64,000 nucleotides of DNA from NCBI GenBank assembly GCA_022712975.1, contig JAFLJO010000079.1, positions 1 to 64,000 on the forward strand, given 5' to 3'. The DNA comes from Desulfocapsa sp. Lineage in GTDB: Bacteria; Desulfobacterota; Desulfobulbia; Desulfobulbales; Desulfocapsaceae. The notes below the pieces were generated by a model, which made no database searches, was not told the DNA's origin, and saw only the letters and a program-made list of their open reading frames with translations. How positions within the stretch are numbered: position 1 is the stretch's first letter; each line of letters opens with the position of its first letter. The position numbers and the translations under genes are program-made. Positions 38,844 through 49,184 of this stretch are shown here, piece by piece.

Positions 38844-39182
38844 TCAACTACTTGAAGATTTAACGGGAGCAGAATCACTCTCTTTAGTAAGTGGGCCGCC
38901 AATGGCAGAGCGGGAAACTTTGACTCGTATTTTATCCGCAATTTCCAAGGTAACAACGCTATCAGTAAGACCAGTGATGGTTCCGTGGATTCCACCTTTG
39001 GTAACGACTTTGTAGCCGTTTTTCAGATCATTCAAAAACTGCTGCTGCTGTTTTGCCTGTTTCTGTTGTGGTCTGATAAGCATGAAATAAAAGACAGCAA
39101 AAATGAGAATAAGTGGGATAAAAGAGGCAAAACCTCCTGCTCCACCTGCTGCTCCACCTGATGCGTATGCGACTCCTGTCAT
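38844..39182 (-). CDS. yajC: Preprotein translocase accessory subunit YajC
   Basis: IPLILIFAVFYFMLIRPQQKQAKQQQQFLNDLKNGYKVVTKGGIHGTI; adjacent to tgt. Start set at 39182. Confidence 0.93.
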   Translation of the reverse strand: MTGVAYASGGAAGGAGGFASFIPLILIFAVFYFMLIRPQQKQAKQQQQFLNDLKNGYKVVTKGGIHGTITGLTDSVVTLEIADKIRVKVSRSAIGGPLTKESDSAPVKSSSS

Positions 39183-39297
39183 GATAATTCCTCCGCTAAT
39201 GATGATTTTTAATGAACCATCGTGGATAGTAAATTTGTATAAAATCGTTAAGCTGTATACTGTTTTTTTATTTATTCCTTGAGCACTGTACTTGTAA

Positions 39298-40512
<1,215 letters not shown>

Positions 40513-40546
40513 ATCATGTACTCTTCTGATAAGATGAAACGGCTTC

Positions 40547-41725
40547 TTACCCACGCAAGATCGCATGTGAAAGGGATAAGCTACGGATGGTGTCTTCTTT
40601 TGCAATAATATCCTGGAGTAACGAAAACTGCACCAGAGCTTTTTCTAGAGTGTCTTCCGGCTTATTGCATTTAAAGTAGATACCTCCCTGCAAATAATCC
40701 ATGAAGAAACGTAGCCCCAGTTCATAGGTTATGGCTTTTGTACCGTCATATATTAAGTTTCTTTCCCAATGTGTAAGGAATGCTCCGGTTGCCTTGAAAT
40801 ATCCCGCAAGAGTTCTTTCGCAAAGACCCAGATCAAATGTAACCTCATCAATTCGCCTCTCTTCACCACCTTTGTTGCAGACAGATCGAAGACAGTCTCC
40901 AATATCGTGTTGCAGAAGTCCGGGGCCAACCGTATCCAGATCAATAAGACTTATTGCAAGACCATTTCTTTTATCAAAGAGGACGTTTGCAATTTTGGGG
41001 TCTCCATGGATAATTCTGGGGAGACCTTTCTGTGCGGAATATGTCTTTTCAAGAATCAGTGCGCTTTCCCGGTGATTTCTAATGACTTGTAGACAAAACG
41101 CCACATCGGAGGAAGTGGTTTCAATGTGTTTTGTGTTGAGTTGCGCGTATTGCTTAAGATAGTTTTCAAGATTATGAAAGCCGGGGATTGGAACCTGCAT
41201 TTTTTCAACATCAAGCCCAATGAGTCGTTTGTGGAAATGACCGAGTGCCCATCCCGTTTGCTCTGCTTGGAGTGCTGTTTCTGCAAGGGAATAACAGATA
41301 CTGTTTTTAATGTAGGAAAGAGCGCGCCATACAGCTCCTTTACTGTCGCGTACAGAAGGTGAACCGTCCCGTGCAGGAATAAGTACGGCATCTTCCCAGT
41401 GCTGCTCTGCTATGTTGGGGTGTGAGGTCAGGTGCTGAGTCAGGTGCTGCAGGTTTCGGGTGAGAATATTTGGATCAGGAAACACAGTATCATTGATTCG
41501 TTGCAGGACAATGACTTTTTCTGCAGTACGAACAAGAAAGGTATCATTAATATTTCCCTCACCAGGGGTGGATATTTCCATGGATGAAGAATCCGGACAA
41601 AACCGCTGGATAATTTCTTCTGGCGGGCTTTTTTGCATCATTATGAATGAGTGAGCCAGACAGACACTGAATGCCAGTACAAGGCGAAGAATATCAAAAT
41701 TGTTTTTACGTGGAATATCTGCCAC
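40547..41725 (-). CDS. Phosphotransferase (APH/choline-kinase fold, N-acetylhexosamine kinase-like) with an anomalous N-terminal extension
   Basis: GEGNINDTFLV, RIIHGDPKIANVLF, LIDLDTVGPGLLQHDIGDCLR. First ~28 aa (RKNNFDILRLVLAFSVCLAHSF) look like the start of an acyltransferase-3 protein. Confidence 0.8.
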   Translation of the reverse strand: MADIPRKNNFDILRLVLAFSVCLAHSFIMMQKSPPEEIIQRFCPDSSSMEISTPGEGNINDTFLVRTAEKVIVLQRINDTVFPDPNILTRNLQHLTQHLTSHPNIAEQHWEDAVLIPARDGSPSVRDSKGAVWRALSYIKNSICYSLAETALQAEQTGWALGHFHKRLIGLDVEKMQVPIPGFHNLENYLKQYAQLNTKHIETTSSDVAFCLQVIRNHRESALILEKTYSAQKGLPRIIHGDPKIANVLFDKRNGLAISLIDLDTVGPGLLQHDIGDCLRSVCNKGGEERRIDEVTFDLGLCERTLAGYFKATGAFLTHWERNLIYDGTKAITYELGLRFFMDYLQGGIYFKCNKPEDTLEKALVQFSLLQDIIAKEDTIRSLSLSHAILRG

Positions 41726-41786
41726 AGAGTTTCCGGCTAAAATGTTGCTAATATTTGTACTGAAGATGATACTCTATTTCTTAAGA

Positions 41787-42803
41787 CTATGCTCTTTGAA
41801 CTGGCCAGTCTCCACTATGAAAAAGGTGACGACCATAATTTGCAGCACCTAACAGTGCGACATCGTTTGTTAATATAAGATATATGGGAAAGACTTCCAT
41901 GAGTCGTTCCATTTTCTCTTTTTGTTTGAAACTTTCAAGAAATAAATCAAAGGAAACCTGCTCTGCAATACGTGGCAGGATACCGCCACCAATAAATAAT
42001 CCACCAGTGGGATAGAGCTTAAGAGCCAGATTACCGGCTTCGGCGCCAAGAATTTCAAGAAAAAGAGATAAGGTCTTTTCACATAAGGGGCAGGGTGCTT
42101 TTTTCAAGGCACCTTCTATGATTGACGGGGTTCGGTCATCGGTCTCTGTTATCCTGTTAAAATGTTTCCGATCCCGATTAAGGCCGGTTGATGCCAGATA
42201 ATCAAATATATTGGGAATCCCGATCCCCGAACAAAGAAGTTCATAACTGACAGCAGTATGTTTTTTCTGCATATAACTGAGCAGGTCTGCCTGTTCATCA
42301 TTGAGCGGTGCAAAATCACAATGTCCCCCCTCTGATCCTTGAGGGAAGAAGCAGGAGCCCTGTTCAATAAGAAAGCCTTCACCAAGTCCGGTTCCGGGTG
42401 CAATTACAGCTCGAACACCTTTTTTCTGCACCGCTCCAGGCTGAATTATCAATAACTCATTTTCGGGAAGAAATGGCAGTGCACTACAGATAGCAGTGAG
42501 ATCGTTGATAAGGGTGATTTCTTTAAATCCGAAAGAATGTTTTAGCTCTTTTTCACTGATGACCCAGTCCCGGTTAGTGAGTGCTGCAATTCCCTGATGA
42601 ATCACCGCAGCAACGCCAAAACACCCAAATTCAGGTACTTCGAAATTGCTCAAGAATTCTTGCAAAATCTCATCAAAATTTTGAAATTCTCCGTTGCGAT
42701 AACGCTTGCGGCGAACAGGAGGAGTATCTGCTGTTTGTGAAAGCTCAAAAATCGCCAGATCGCTCTTTGTCCCACCAATATCCGCCGCTAGAAGGTATGT
42801 CAT
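41787..42803 (-). CDS. glk: Glucokinase (Glk family)
   Basis: LLAADIGGTKSDLAIFE; ITLINDLTAIC; VIAPGTGLGEGFL; GGLFIGGGILPRI. Confidence 0.85.
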   Translation of the reverse strand: MTYLLAADIGGTKSDLAIFELSQTADTPPVRRKRYRNGEFQNFDEILQEFLSNFEVPEFGCFGVAAVIHQGIAALTNRDWVISEKELKHSFGFKEITLINDLTAICSALPFLPENELLIIQPGAVQKKGVRAVIAPGTGLGEGFLIEQGSCFFPQGSEGGHCDFAPLNDEQADLLSYMQKKHTAVSYELLCSGIGIPNIFDYLASTGLNRDRKHFNRITETDDRTPSIIEGALKKAPCPLCEKTLSLFLEILGAEAGNLALKLYPTGGLFIGGGILPRIAEQVSFDLFLESFKQKEKMERLMEVFPIYLILTNDVALLGAANYGRHLFHSGDWPVQRA

Positions 42804-42956
42804 ATTATTTTTCTTCCACTGGAAACTTGGGGTACTGGTTCAGTTTAGTTCCAACATAAAACTGTTTAAATCCAATCCTGTTCCAGTTTTGAGTACCTTA
42901 TAATCCCTCTCAAGGGGGTACTGAAAAGAGCACCGGCTTACCGTTCATCACCGGTC

Positions 42957-44051
42957 TTAATTGGTAATTTGTGCTTCAGACTCCCCGGCCTGACGCTCAC
43001 GTAAAGATTGCACTTTCTCAACAATTACCTTTGCCCGTTCAATTTTACTTTTCACAGTTTTATTTTCCGGCTCAAGCTCAATAATAGCTTGCCAGATTTT
43101 AATCGCCTGTTCATACTTTCCGGCCCGATAAAAAGAATCTCCGACGGACAACTCTTCCTGCACATATTCACTGATTTCCTTGTCCAGGCGTTCCTGCATC
43201 AGTTCCGCTGCCACGCTTTTCTTCGTATCCGGTGTCAAGCGGGAAAGATTGCGCTGCGCTTCGGACAAATCCCCAGTCCCCATTGCTTTATTGAAGGATT
43301 CCATGCTCTTCCTGTCCTTTTTTCGAGCATGTTTTTTCCTGTCTTTCTGCTTCTTGAGAGTTTTTTCCTTAAGCTGCCTATTCAAACGGTTCATTTCAGA
43401 ATCCGCTGCAGGACTCGGAGCAAGTTTTACAACAAGAGGAATGATACGACCAGCCATAACAAGATTTTTTTCTGTAAGCATTTGTTCACCACGTTGCAAC
43501 AACTGCCGAGCAACTTCTTTGGCATCGTTCTGCGCACGGGAATATCGCTGGTGTATCGCCTTATCAGCCGGATCACTTTCGTGAAGATCCTGCAATAGAG
43601 GCAGTTTCTTTTGCAACCACTCAGCAGTTACAATGAGTTCTTCAAGCTCCAACGCATCCATTCTTCCCCGAAACCGCTGAAGCATAGCCCCCTCAGCATC
43701 TTCAAGATTCTTGGAGTGGCCACTCTTTTCCAGTGCCTCTTCATAGCTGAGCCTGGCAGCGGGCCACTCATTATTCCGTTCCAGTTTCAGAGCACGGGAA
43801 ACAGCCTGCTTTTCATAGGATCGAAGTGCATCCATGACCATCTCCCGTTTTTTCTCAAGCACCATGGCCTCCGGGTGCTCTTCGGGAGTGTCTACAATAA
43901 GAGTAAGAGCCTTCCCGAAATCCTGATCAGCCAAATATTGATCAAGCATTTCTAAACGATCCCTTTCGGAATCGAAAGAACCAGGCTGTGCACAACTCTG
44001 GAGAAAAAACAACAAAAAGAGGAGGAGAAGAAGAAGAGTACGATGCTTCAT
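42957..44051 (-). CDS. TPR-like lipoprotein
   Basis: Leader LLLLFLLFFLQSCAQ lipobox; helical repeat sequence and C-terminal TPR-like YRAGKYEQAIKIWQAIIELEPENK. Confidence 0.7.
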   Translation of the reverse strand: MKHRTLLLLLLFLLFFLQSCAQPGSFDSERDRLEMLDQYLADQDFGKALTLIVDTPEEHPEAMVLEKKREMVMDALRSYEKQAVSRALKLERNNEWPAARLSYEEALEKSGHSKNLEDAEGAMLQRFRGRMDALELEELIVTAEWLQKKLPLLQDLHESDPADKAIHQRYSRAQNDAKEVARQLLQRGEQMLTEKNLVMAGRIIPLVVKLAPSPAADSEMNRLNRQLKEKTLKKQKDRKKHARKKDRKSMESFNKAMGTGDLSEAQRNLSRLTPDTKKSVAAELMQERLDKEISEYVQEELSVGDSFYRAGKYEQAIKIWQAIIELEPENKTVKSKIERAKVIVEKVQSLRERQAGESEAQITN

Positions 44052-44058
44052 ATCTCTA

Positions 44059-45528
44059 TTAATGAACCATACCCGAAGTACTCATTTCTGAGAGTTCAGC
44101 AACAGATACATGTTTTACCCGAGGCGCAATGTTCCATATTTCAACAGGATTAGCCTTTCCACGCAGTCGAATAGTCTTGGCCAGACTGGTTTCGTAGTGT
44201 TCAGCGAGCAACAGCGAATCGTGCAGTTCCCGAGTAACAAATACCTGCCCGGCAGTTGCAATGGCTGAAAGACGAGCAGCAAGGTTCACAGGATCACCGA
44301 TAACAGTATATTCCATACGCCTTTCCGACCCCATATTGCCAGCAAGCATAACACCGGAGTTAATAGCGACACTAAAATTCACCGTAATCATCCCCAAATC
44401 CTGCCGTTTTTGATTAAAGTCTATTATGGCTCGTTGAATTTCAATCCCACAGCAAATTCCGTTTATTCCATGTTCTTCATCGGGAATGGGTGCGCCAAAA
44501 AGAATCATGGCGCAATCGCCGATATATTTGTCAATATGCCCATTATGATCACCGGCAATCTTATCTATGAGAGTAAAATAATCGTTCAGCAATTTATTAA
44601 GGGCCTCCGGCTCAATCTTTTCGCTAAGGCGAGTAAACCCTGCGATATCTGCAAAGAGTACCGTAGCTTCCACATGACTTCCTCCAAGGCCGCTTGTCAC
44701 ATCATCCATCGCAGTAGAAGCCACATCATGTGAAACATAGCGGGAAAAGGTCTGCTCCACCTGTTCCTTTTTTGCAAGCCCTTCTGTCATGGTATTCAAA
44801 GAACGCATAAGCTGACCCAGTTCATCTGTACGGTAATCCTTAAAACGAAACTGATAATTTCCCTGAGAAATTTCGTCCGTTCCATCCACAAGCTGCTGTA
44901 CAGGACGGGATAAGCGCCTGCAAATGAAAACAGAAACAACAATACCAAGGCCAACCATAAGAACAGTAATCAGCAAAATAGTCCGCAGGGTATCTCCATA
45001 AGCAGCCCCCATAAAGGAACGATCAAAGGTGAGAACACAGTACCCGACTGTTAAATCCTGATACCTGATCTCATTGACATAGGAACTGAGCTCAACATGC
45101 TCCTGTTCACCCAATGACCAATGCAGGGGGTGAGCAGCAAGGATATCTTCCGGATTCTTATGGGGGAGCACCCCGATACTGGAAAGCAGCACTGACTGGT
45201 CAGAATAAATGGAGACGCCTTCTATCCCTTCGTTGAAAACCAGGTTAGAAGTGAACTGTTCCACGGCTTGAAGATCTCCGGCCAGAACAGGCTCAACAGC
45301 CGCAACGGCCAACTGGTCTCCAAGTGCTGTTGCGTAGGCATCTGCCTGCTGATCAAAGATATGACTCTGATTACCCAAAATAAAAAGACTAAGCAACCCC
45401 ATACCTGTAATAATGACGACTGTCATTATTGAGGCAAGCTTAATAGCGATTGACGGAGCAACCTCTCCTGTAAGAAAAGCTGTTGACTTTTGTTTTTTAC
45501 TCTCTGTTTGCACTATTTCCTCAGCCAT
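44059..45528 (-). CDS. HAMP-domain adenylate/guanylate cyclase
   Basis: Two TMs, HAMP, class III cyclase VLFADIAGFTRLSEKIEPEALNKLLNDYF...DKYIGDCAMILFGAP. Confidence 0.92.
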   Translation of the reverse strand: MAEEIVQTESKKQKSTAFLTGEVAPSIAIKLASIMTVVIITGMGLLSLFILGNQSHIFDQQADAYATALGDQLAVAAVEPVLAGDLQAVEQFTSNLVFNEGIEGVSIYSDQSVLLSSIGVLPHKNPEDILAAHPLHWSLGEQEHVELSSYVNEIRYQDLTVGYCVLTFDRSFMGAAYGDTLRTILLITVLMVGLGIVVSVFICRRLSRPVQQLVDGTDEISQGNYQFRFKDYRTDELGQLMRSLNTMTEGLAKKEQVEQTFSRYVSHDVASTAMDDVTSGLGGSHVEATVLFADIAGFTRLSEKIEPEALNKLLNDYFTLIDKIAGDHNGHIDKYIGDCAMILFGAPIPDEEHGINGICCGIEIQRAIIDFNQKRQDLGMITVNFSVAINSGVMLAGNMGSERRMEYTVIGDPVNLAARLSAIATAGQVFVTRELHDSLLLAEHYETSLAKTIRLRGKANPVEIWNIAPRVKHVSVAELSEMSTSGMVH

Positions 45529-45544
45529 AGACTGTACATACTGC

Positions 45545-45649
45545 CCTGCGGGCAGGAGGTATTCGGTATTAGGTATTCGGTATTCGGTAACTGACAGCCC
45601 ACATAGGAACAGTTCCCACAGAAACTTTACTTTTCCGATACATGGGCAT
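45545..45649 (+). repeat. Dispersed heptamer-containing element, copy B (GGTATTC x ~5)
   Basis: CCTGCGGGCAGGA + GGTATTC GGTATTA GGTATTC GGTATTC GGTAACT (45558-45592) + GACAGCCCACATAGGAACAGTTCC...GATACATGGGCAT. Confidence 0.8.
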
Positions 45650-45773
45650 CTGAAATTTTACCTACATCGCAGGAGAACTTACCGGCAGTCAATTTTTCTT
45701 GTCCTCACTCTTTGTTCATTGTATTCTTATATAATATACACTGATACATTCAAAATACACCTGAAAATAATTC

Positions 45774-46550
45774 ATGGAAAAACTAACATATACCGACAAC
45801 CATTACCACACACCTAAAGACGCAAGCTCTTTCTGGGGACGACTCTTTCCATCCTTCTCTTTTTACACAAGTTTTCTTGCTAATATTTACTTTTCCAGTA
45901 GAAAGGCCAAATGCGGGAAATTTGATGATGAAGCGTGGTGTCTGTCAAGTCTCAGGGTGCTTCAGGCTCTTGAACGAACCGGATTGCAGATCTCAATCAG
46001 TGGGATCGAGCATCTTCAGGCACTAAAAACTCCCTGTGTAATTGTTGGTAACCATGTAAGTATGATGGATACCGTGGTCGTACCAACCATTGTTGTTCAG
46101 GAATTCCCAATGACATTTATTATTAAAGAAAGTCTTATGGATTATCCGGTATTCAAACATGTTATGCGTTCGCGCAATCCCATTGCACTGAACAGGAAAA
46201 ATCCCCGGGAAGATCTGAAAAAAGTATTCCATGAGGGGCAGAAACGGTTGGAACAGGGAATATCCGTTGCTGTTTTTCCACAGACCACAAGAGGGACAGA
46301 TTTCAACCCGAAACAATTCAACAGTATCGGAGTTAAACTTGCTCTGAAAGCGGGGGTTCCGGTTCTGCCCCTGGCTCTAAAAACAGATGCTTGGACAAAT
46401 GGCAGGCTAATCAAAGCTCTGGGACGGATTCAACCTGAAGTATCCACACACTTTGCTTTTGATGCGCCGATCACAGTACAGGGAAATGGTAAGGAAGAAC
46501 ATCAGCAGATAATCGAATTTATCAGTGCAAAACTCAAAAGTTGGCTATAG
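45774..46550 (+). CDS. 1-acyl-sn-glycerol-3-phosphate acyltransferase
   Basis: PlsC motifs GNHVSMMDTVV, FPQTTRGTDFN, VPVLPLAL. Confidence 0.9.
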   Translation: MEKLTYTDNHYHTPKDASSFWGRLFPSFSFYTSFLANIYFSSRKAKCGKFDDEAWCLSSLRVLQALERTGLQISISGIEHLQALKTPCVIVGNHVSMMDTVVVPTIVVQEFPMTFIIKESLMDYPVFKHVMRSRNPIALNRKNPREDLKKVFHEGQKRLEQGISVAVFPQTTRGTDFNPKQFNSIGVKLALKAGVPVLPLALKTDAWTNGRLIKALGRIQPEVSTHFAFDAPITVQGNGKEEHQQIIEFISAKLKSWL

Positions 46551-47289
46551 ATTCAAAAGCATCCGCCGCCAGCCAGCCACTACGGCCTGCCTCATCCACA
46601 ACCAGAACATAGGTATTGTGTTTTTTTCCGGGATGCAACAGTCGTCCTTCCTGAATGGTTCCAATGAAGGCGGCAGATTCAAAAGGTGAGACCCTTAGCC
46701 GTGCATCGGCGGCCACCACGACACCATCGTGCCAGTGTTTATATTGTCCCATTGCTCCTGAGCATGCAATGGCTATAACAAGAAACAACATGACAATTAT
46801 CCCATAGCGGGATGAGCTTTTCAATCCGTAGGAAAATGGAAGCAGCAGGACTCCTGCAAAGACAACAAAAGAGATTGCGGCCACTGCAATCCACTGATTC
46901 AATACCAGTAAAGTAACAAACCGCTGCCCAAAAGATGGTTCTTCCTGAAAAAGCCCCTTCTCTTTGCGTACAAGTTCAAGATTTCCACGAATATCAGAGT
47001 CCCCCGGTGCAAGTCGTAGTGCCCGTTCATAGTTGAGAATGGCTCTGCCGACTTGTCCGGCCTGGGCGTAACTGTTTCCAAGATTGTAAAGAAGTGCCGA
47101 GGATATTCCCTGGGTAGCCAGAGCTTCAAATCCTTCAATAGCCTGCTTATATTCGCCCTTGTTGTAAGCTGAAACGGCATCCTGAAACCGGGTTTGCTGT
47201 AGTTGTTCATCTGCCCATACATTCTGACTGCAAAACAAAAATAACAAACAACAGCATAATCCCATTAAAAACTGATACAAAGCTCTCAT
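46534..47289 (-). CDS. BatE-like TPR/SH3 protein
   Basis: Signal peptide, TPR (FQDAVSAYNKGEYKQAIEGFEAL...), TMs, SH3-like C-terminus; downstream of batD-like gene. Confidence 0.75.
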   Translation of the reverse strand: MRALYQFLMGLCCCLLFLFCSQNVWADEQLQQTRFQDAVSAYNKGEYKQAIEGFEALATQGISSALLYNLGNSYAQAGQVGRAILNYERALRLAPGDSDIRGNLELVRKEKGLFQEEPSFGQRFVTLLVLNQWIAVAAISFVVFAGVLLLPFSYGLKSSSRYGIIVMLFLVIAIACSGAMGQYKHWHDGVVVAADARLRVSPFESAAFIGTIQEGRLLHPGKKHNTYVLVVDEAGRSGWLAADAFESIANF

Positions 47290-49184
47290 CTCAAACCTTC
47301 CAACTCACTTCTTAAACGATCAACAAACTCTTTCATCTCCTGCTGGCTCAATTTTTGACCACCATATGCGCTTTCATCGGCTGCACGAAATACTGCAAGC
47401 AGAACTGAATCTTCCGGTAGACGTTTTTGCAAGTCAGCCAAAGTTATGGCACCTGAAGAAACTTCCCAGACAAGAGCAAGCTGCTCCTGAATAATCTTTC
47501 GACAAATTTCCAGAAATCCTCTTGTATCATTTACAGTAAGGCTTTGATCTATTTCCTTCATGCCAAGCCCCAACAGATGTTTCATTTCCTGATCCCGTTG
47601 CAGACGCGGGTTATTGGCATAGTGCGCTGCACGTATTTTCATAATCACAGCAGTGGTAAGAAGCAAAAACAGTAACACAGCAACAAGTTGAAACCATTGT
47701 CTTGTAAACAGCGGAGTAAGTTTCTGATCCATATAACCTGGTACCAGTTGAAGAGGTGCAAGCCCACTGACGGGCGGTTCCACCACGGTATCACTTTTTG
47801 CAGATTCGTTTACCTTATCGCGAAGCTCTTTTTTAACTGGTTCAGGCATAGCTGTTTCCACAACTGCCCTTTTAATAGTAAGAGGGATGGGGTTTGTGCT
47901 CAAAGTCTTATATGTAGCTGCAGTCGGATCAAAATAACTGAATTCTATGGCCGGAATCTCTTTCAACGTAACATCTTTGGCAACAAGTGCCTGCTCAAAA
48001 ACCTTTTTTCCCCGTCCGGGGTTAGAGCCATCATATTCTAAAAACTCCGATGACGGGGTGTAGGTTTTCCAGCCTTTTTCCGTACTTAATTTCGGTGCCT
48101 GTACCCGGTCAAAGTTTCCCTGACCGCTTACGGTCATATTCAGAGTAATTGGATCACCGTGACTCAGTTCAACAGGGTTTGCTGAAACAGACAGACGGAA
48201 GTCTCCAATTGCGCCACTAAAGTCTTTCGGTTTTCCTTTATCGGGTAAAGGAAGAACGGTTAAAGTCCGCGTCAGGCTTGCCACCTTGACATTTTTTTCC
48301 TGATATGAAGAGAAGAGGCTATTAAAAAATGGATCATTGAACATGGAATGACCAGAGGATGATCTGCGACGCTGCTCCGGCAGCAGAAGAGTGGCATCAA
48401 TCTCAATGCTGATTTCATGTACACCTTCTTTAATTCCTGATAGTGCCGACTCCCAGGTCAAAACCGCATATGACGTATTGTTGACGTGTTCTCGCGTCTG
48501 TTCCGGTTCACGCCCGAGTTGCTGTAGCAAATACCCCTCTCCATGAAGCTGTGGCAGGCTGTTTAAATTTGCCTTGATGCCATCACGAAAGAAAACCTGT
48601 ATTTGTACAGGAACAACTTCACCGAGGTAACTCCTTTCTTTGGCAGGAGTTACCCGAAGAAAAGCAAGTTTCGCAGCTTCACCAGAGCGGAGCCTGGTAG
48701 TGGAAGCCCCAGCCGATGCACTTTGCTGTGTTATGGTTGCGGTTTGGGGAGCTGTTACCTCAAAGGGAATTGCCCGAGTCATTGCAGTACCGTTTTTGGT
48801 ACTAACCTGAATGGCAGGAATGGTAAAACTGCCAACACGATCAGCCTGCACAAGGTATGTAAGAGTAACGGAAGAAGATAATGCCCCGTTAATAAACTCC
48901 ATCTGGGTGGATTGACCACGTCGGTGAAAACTCAGGCCATCCACTTCCGGAATCTCTGGTTGAAATGATCGGACGCCCGTGGCTGTGATATTCAGTGCAG
49001 CCGCACGATCAAGAGGAAAACTACCAGGAGAAAGTGTTGCCGACACCTCAATTGCAGCTTGCAACGCTGGTACAACTGCAAAGACAAAAAGTACCAGATA
49101 TCCAAGAGACAACACTTTCGCCAGTATCCTGTTTTCTTGAACTTTTTTTCTATTTTTATTTCTATTTCTACTCTTCATTACCAA
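47286..49184 (-). CDS. BatD-like oxygen-tolerance protein
   Basis: Signal peptide, VSATLSPGSFPLDRAAALNITATG, repeated Ig-like segments, one late TM; bat operon context. Confidence 0.8.
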   Translation of the reverse strand: MVMKSRNRNKNRKKVQENRILAKVLSLGYLVLFVFAVVPALQAAIEVSATLSPGSFPLDRAAALNITATGVRSFQPEIPEVDGLSFHRRGQSTQMEFINGALSSSVTLTYLVQADRVGSFTIPAIQVSTKNGTAMTRAIPFEVTAPQTATITQQSASAGASTTRLRSGEAAKLAFLRVTPAKERSYLGEVVPVQIQVFFRDGIKANLNSLPQLHGEGYLLQQLGREPEQTREHVNNTSYAVLTWESALSGIKEGVHEISIEIDATLLLPEQRRRSSSGHSMFNDPFFNSLFSSYQEKNVKVASLTRTLTVLPLPDKGKPKDFSGAIGDFRLSVSANPVELSHGDPITLNMTVSGQGNFDRVQAPKLSTEKGWKTYTPSSEFLEYDGSNPGRGKKVFEQALVAKDVTLKEIPAIEFSYFDPTAATYKTLSTNPIPLTIKRAVVETAMPEPVKKELRDKVNESAKSDTVVEPPVSGLAPLQLVPGYMDQKLTPLFTRQWFQLVAVLLFLLLTTAVIMKIRAAHYANNPRLQRDQEMKHLLGLGMKEIDQSLTVNDTRGFLEICRKIIQEQLALVWEVSSGAITLADLQKRLPEDSVLLAVFRAADESAYGGQKLSQQEMKEFVDRLRSELEGLR

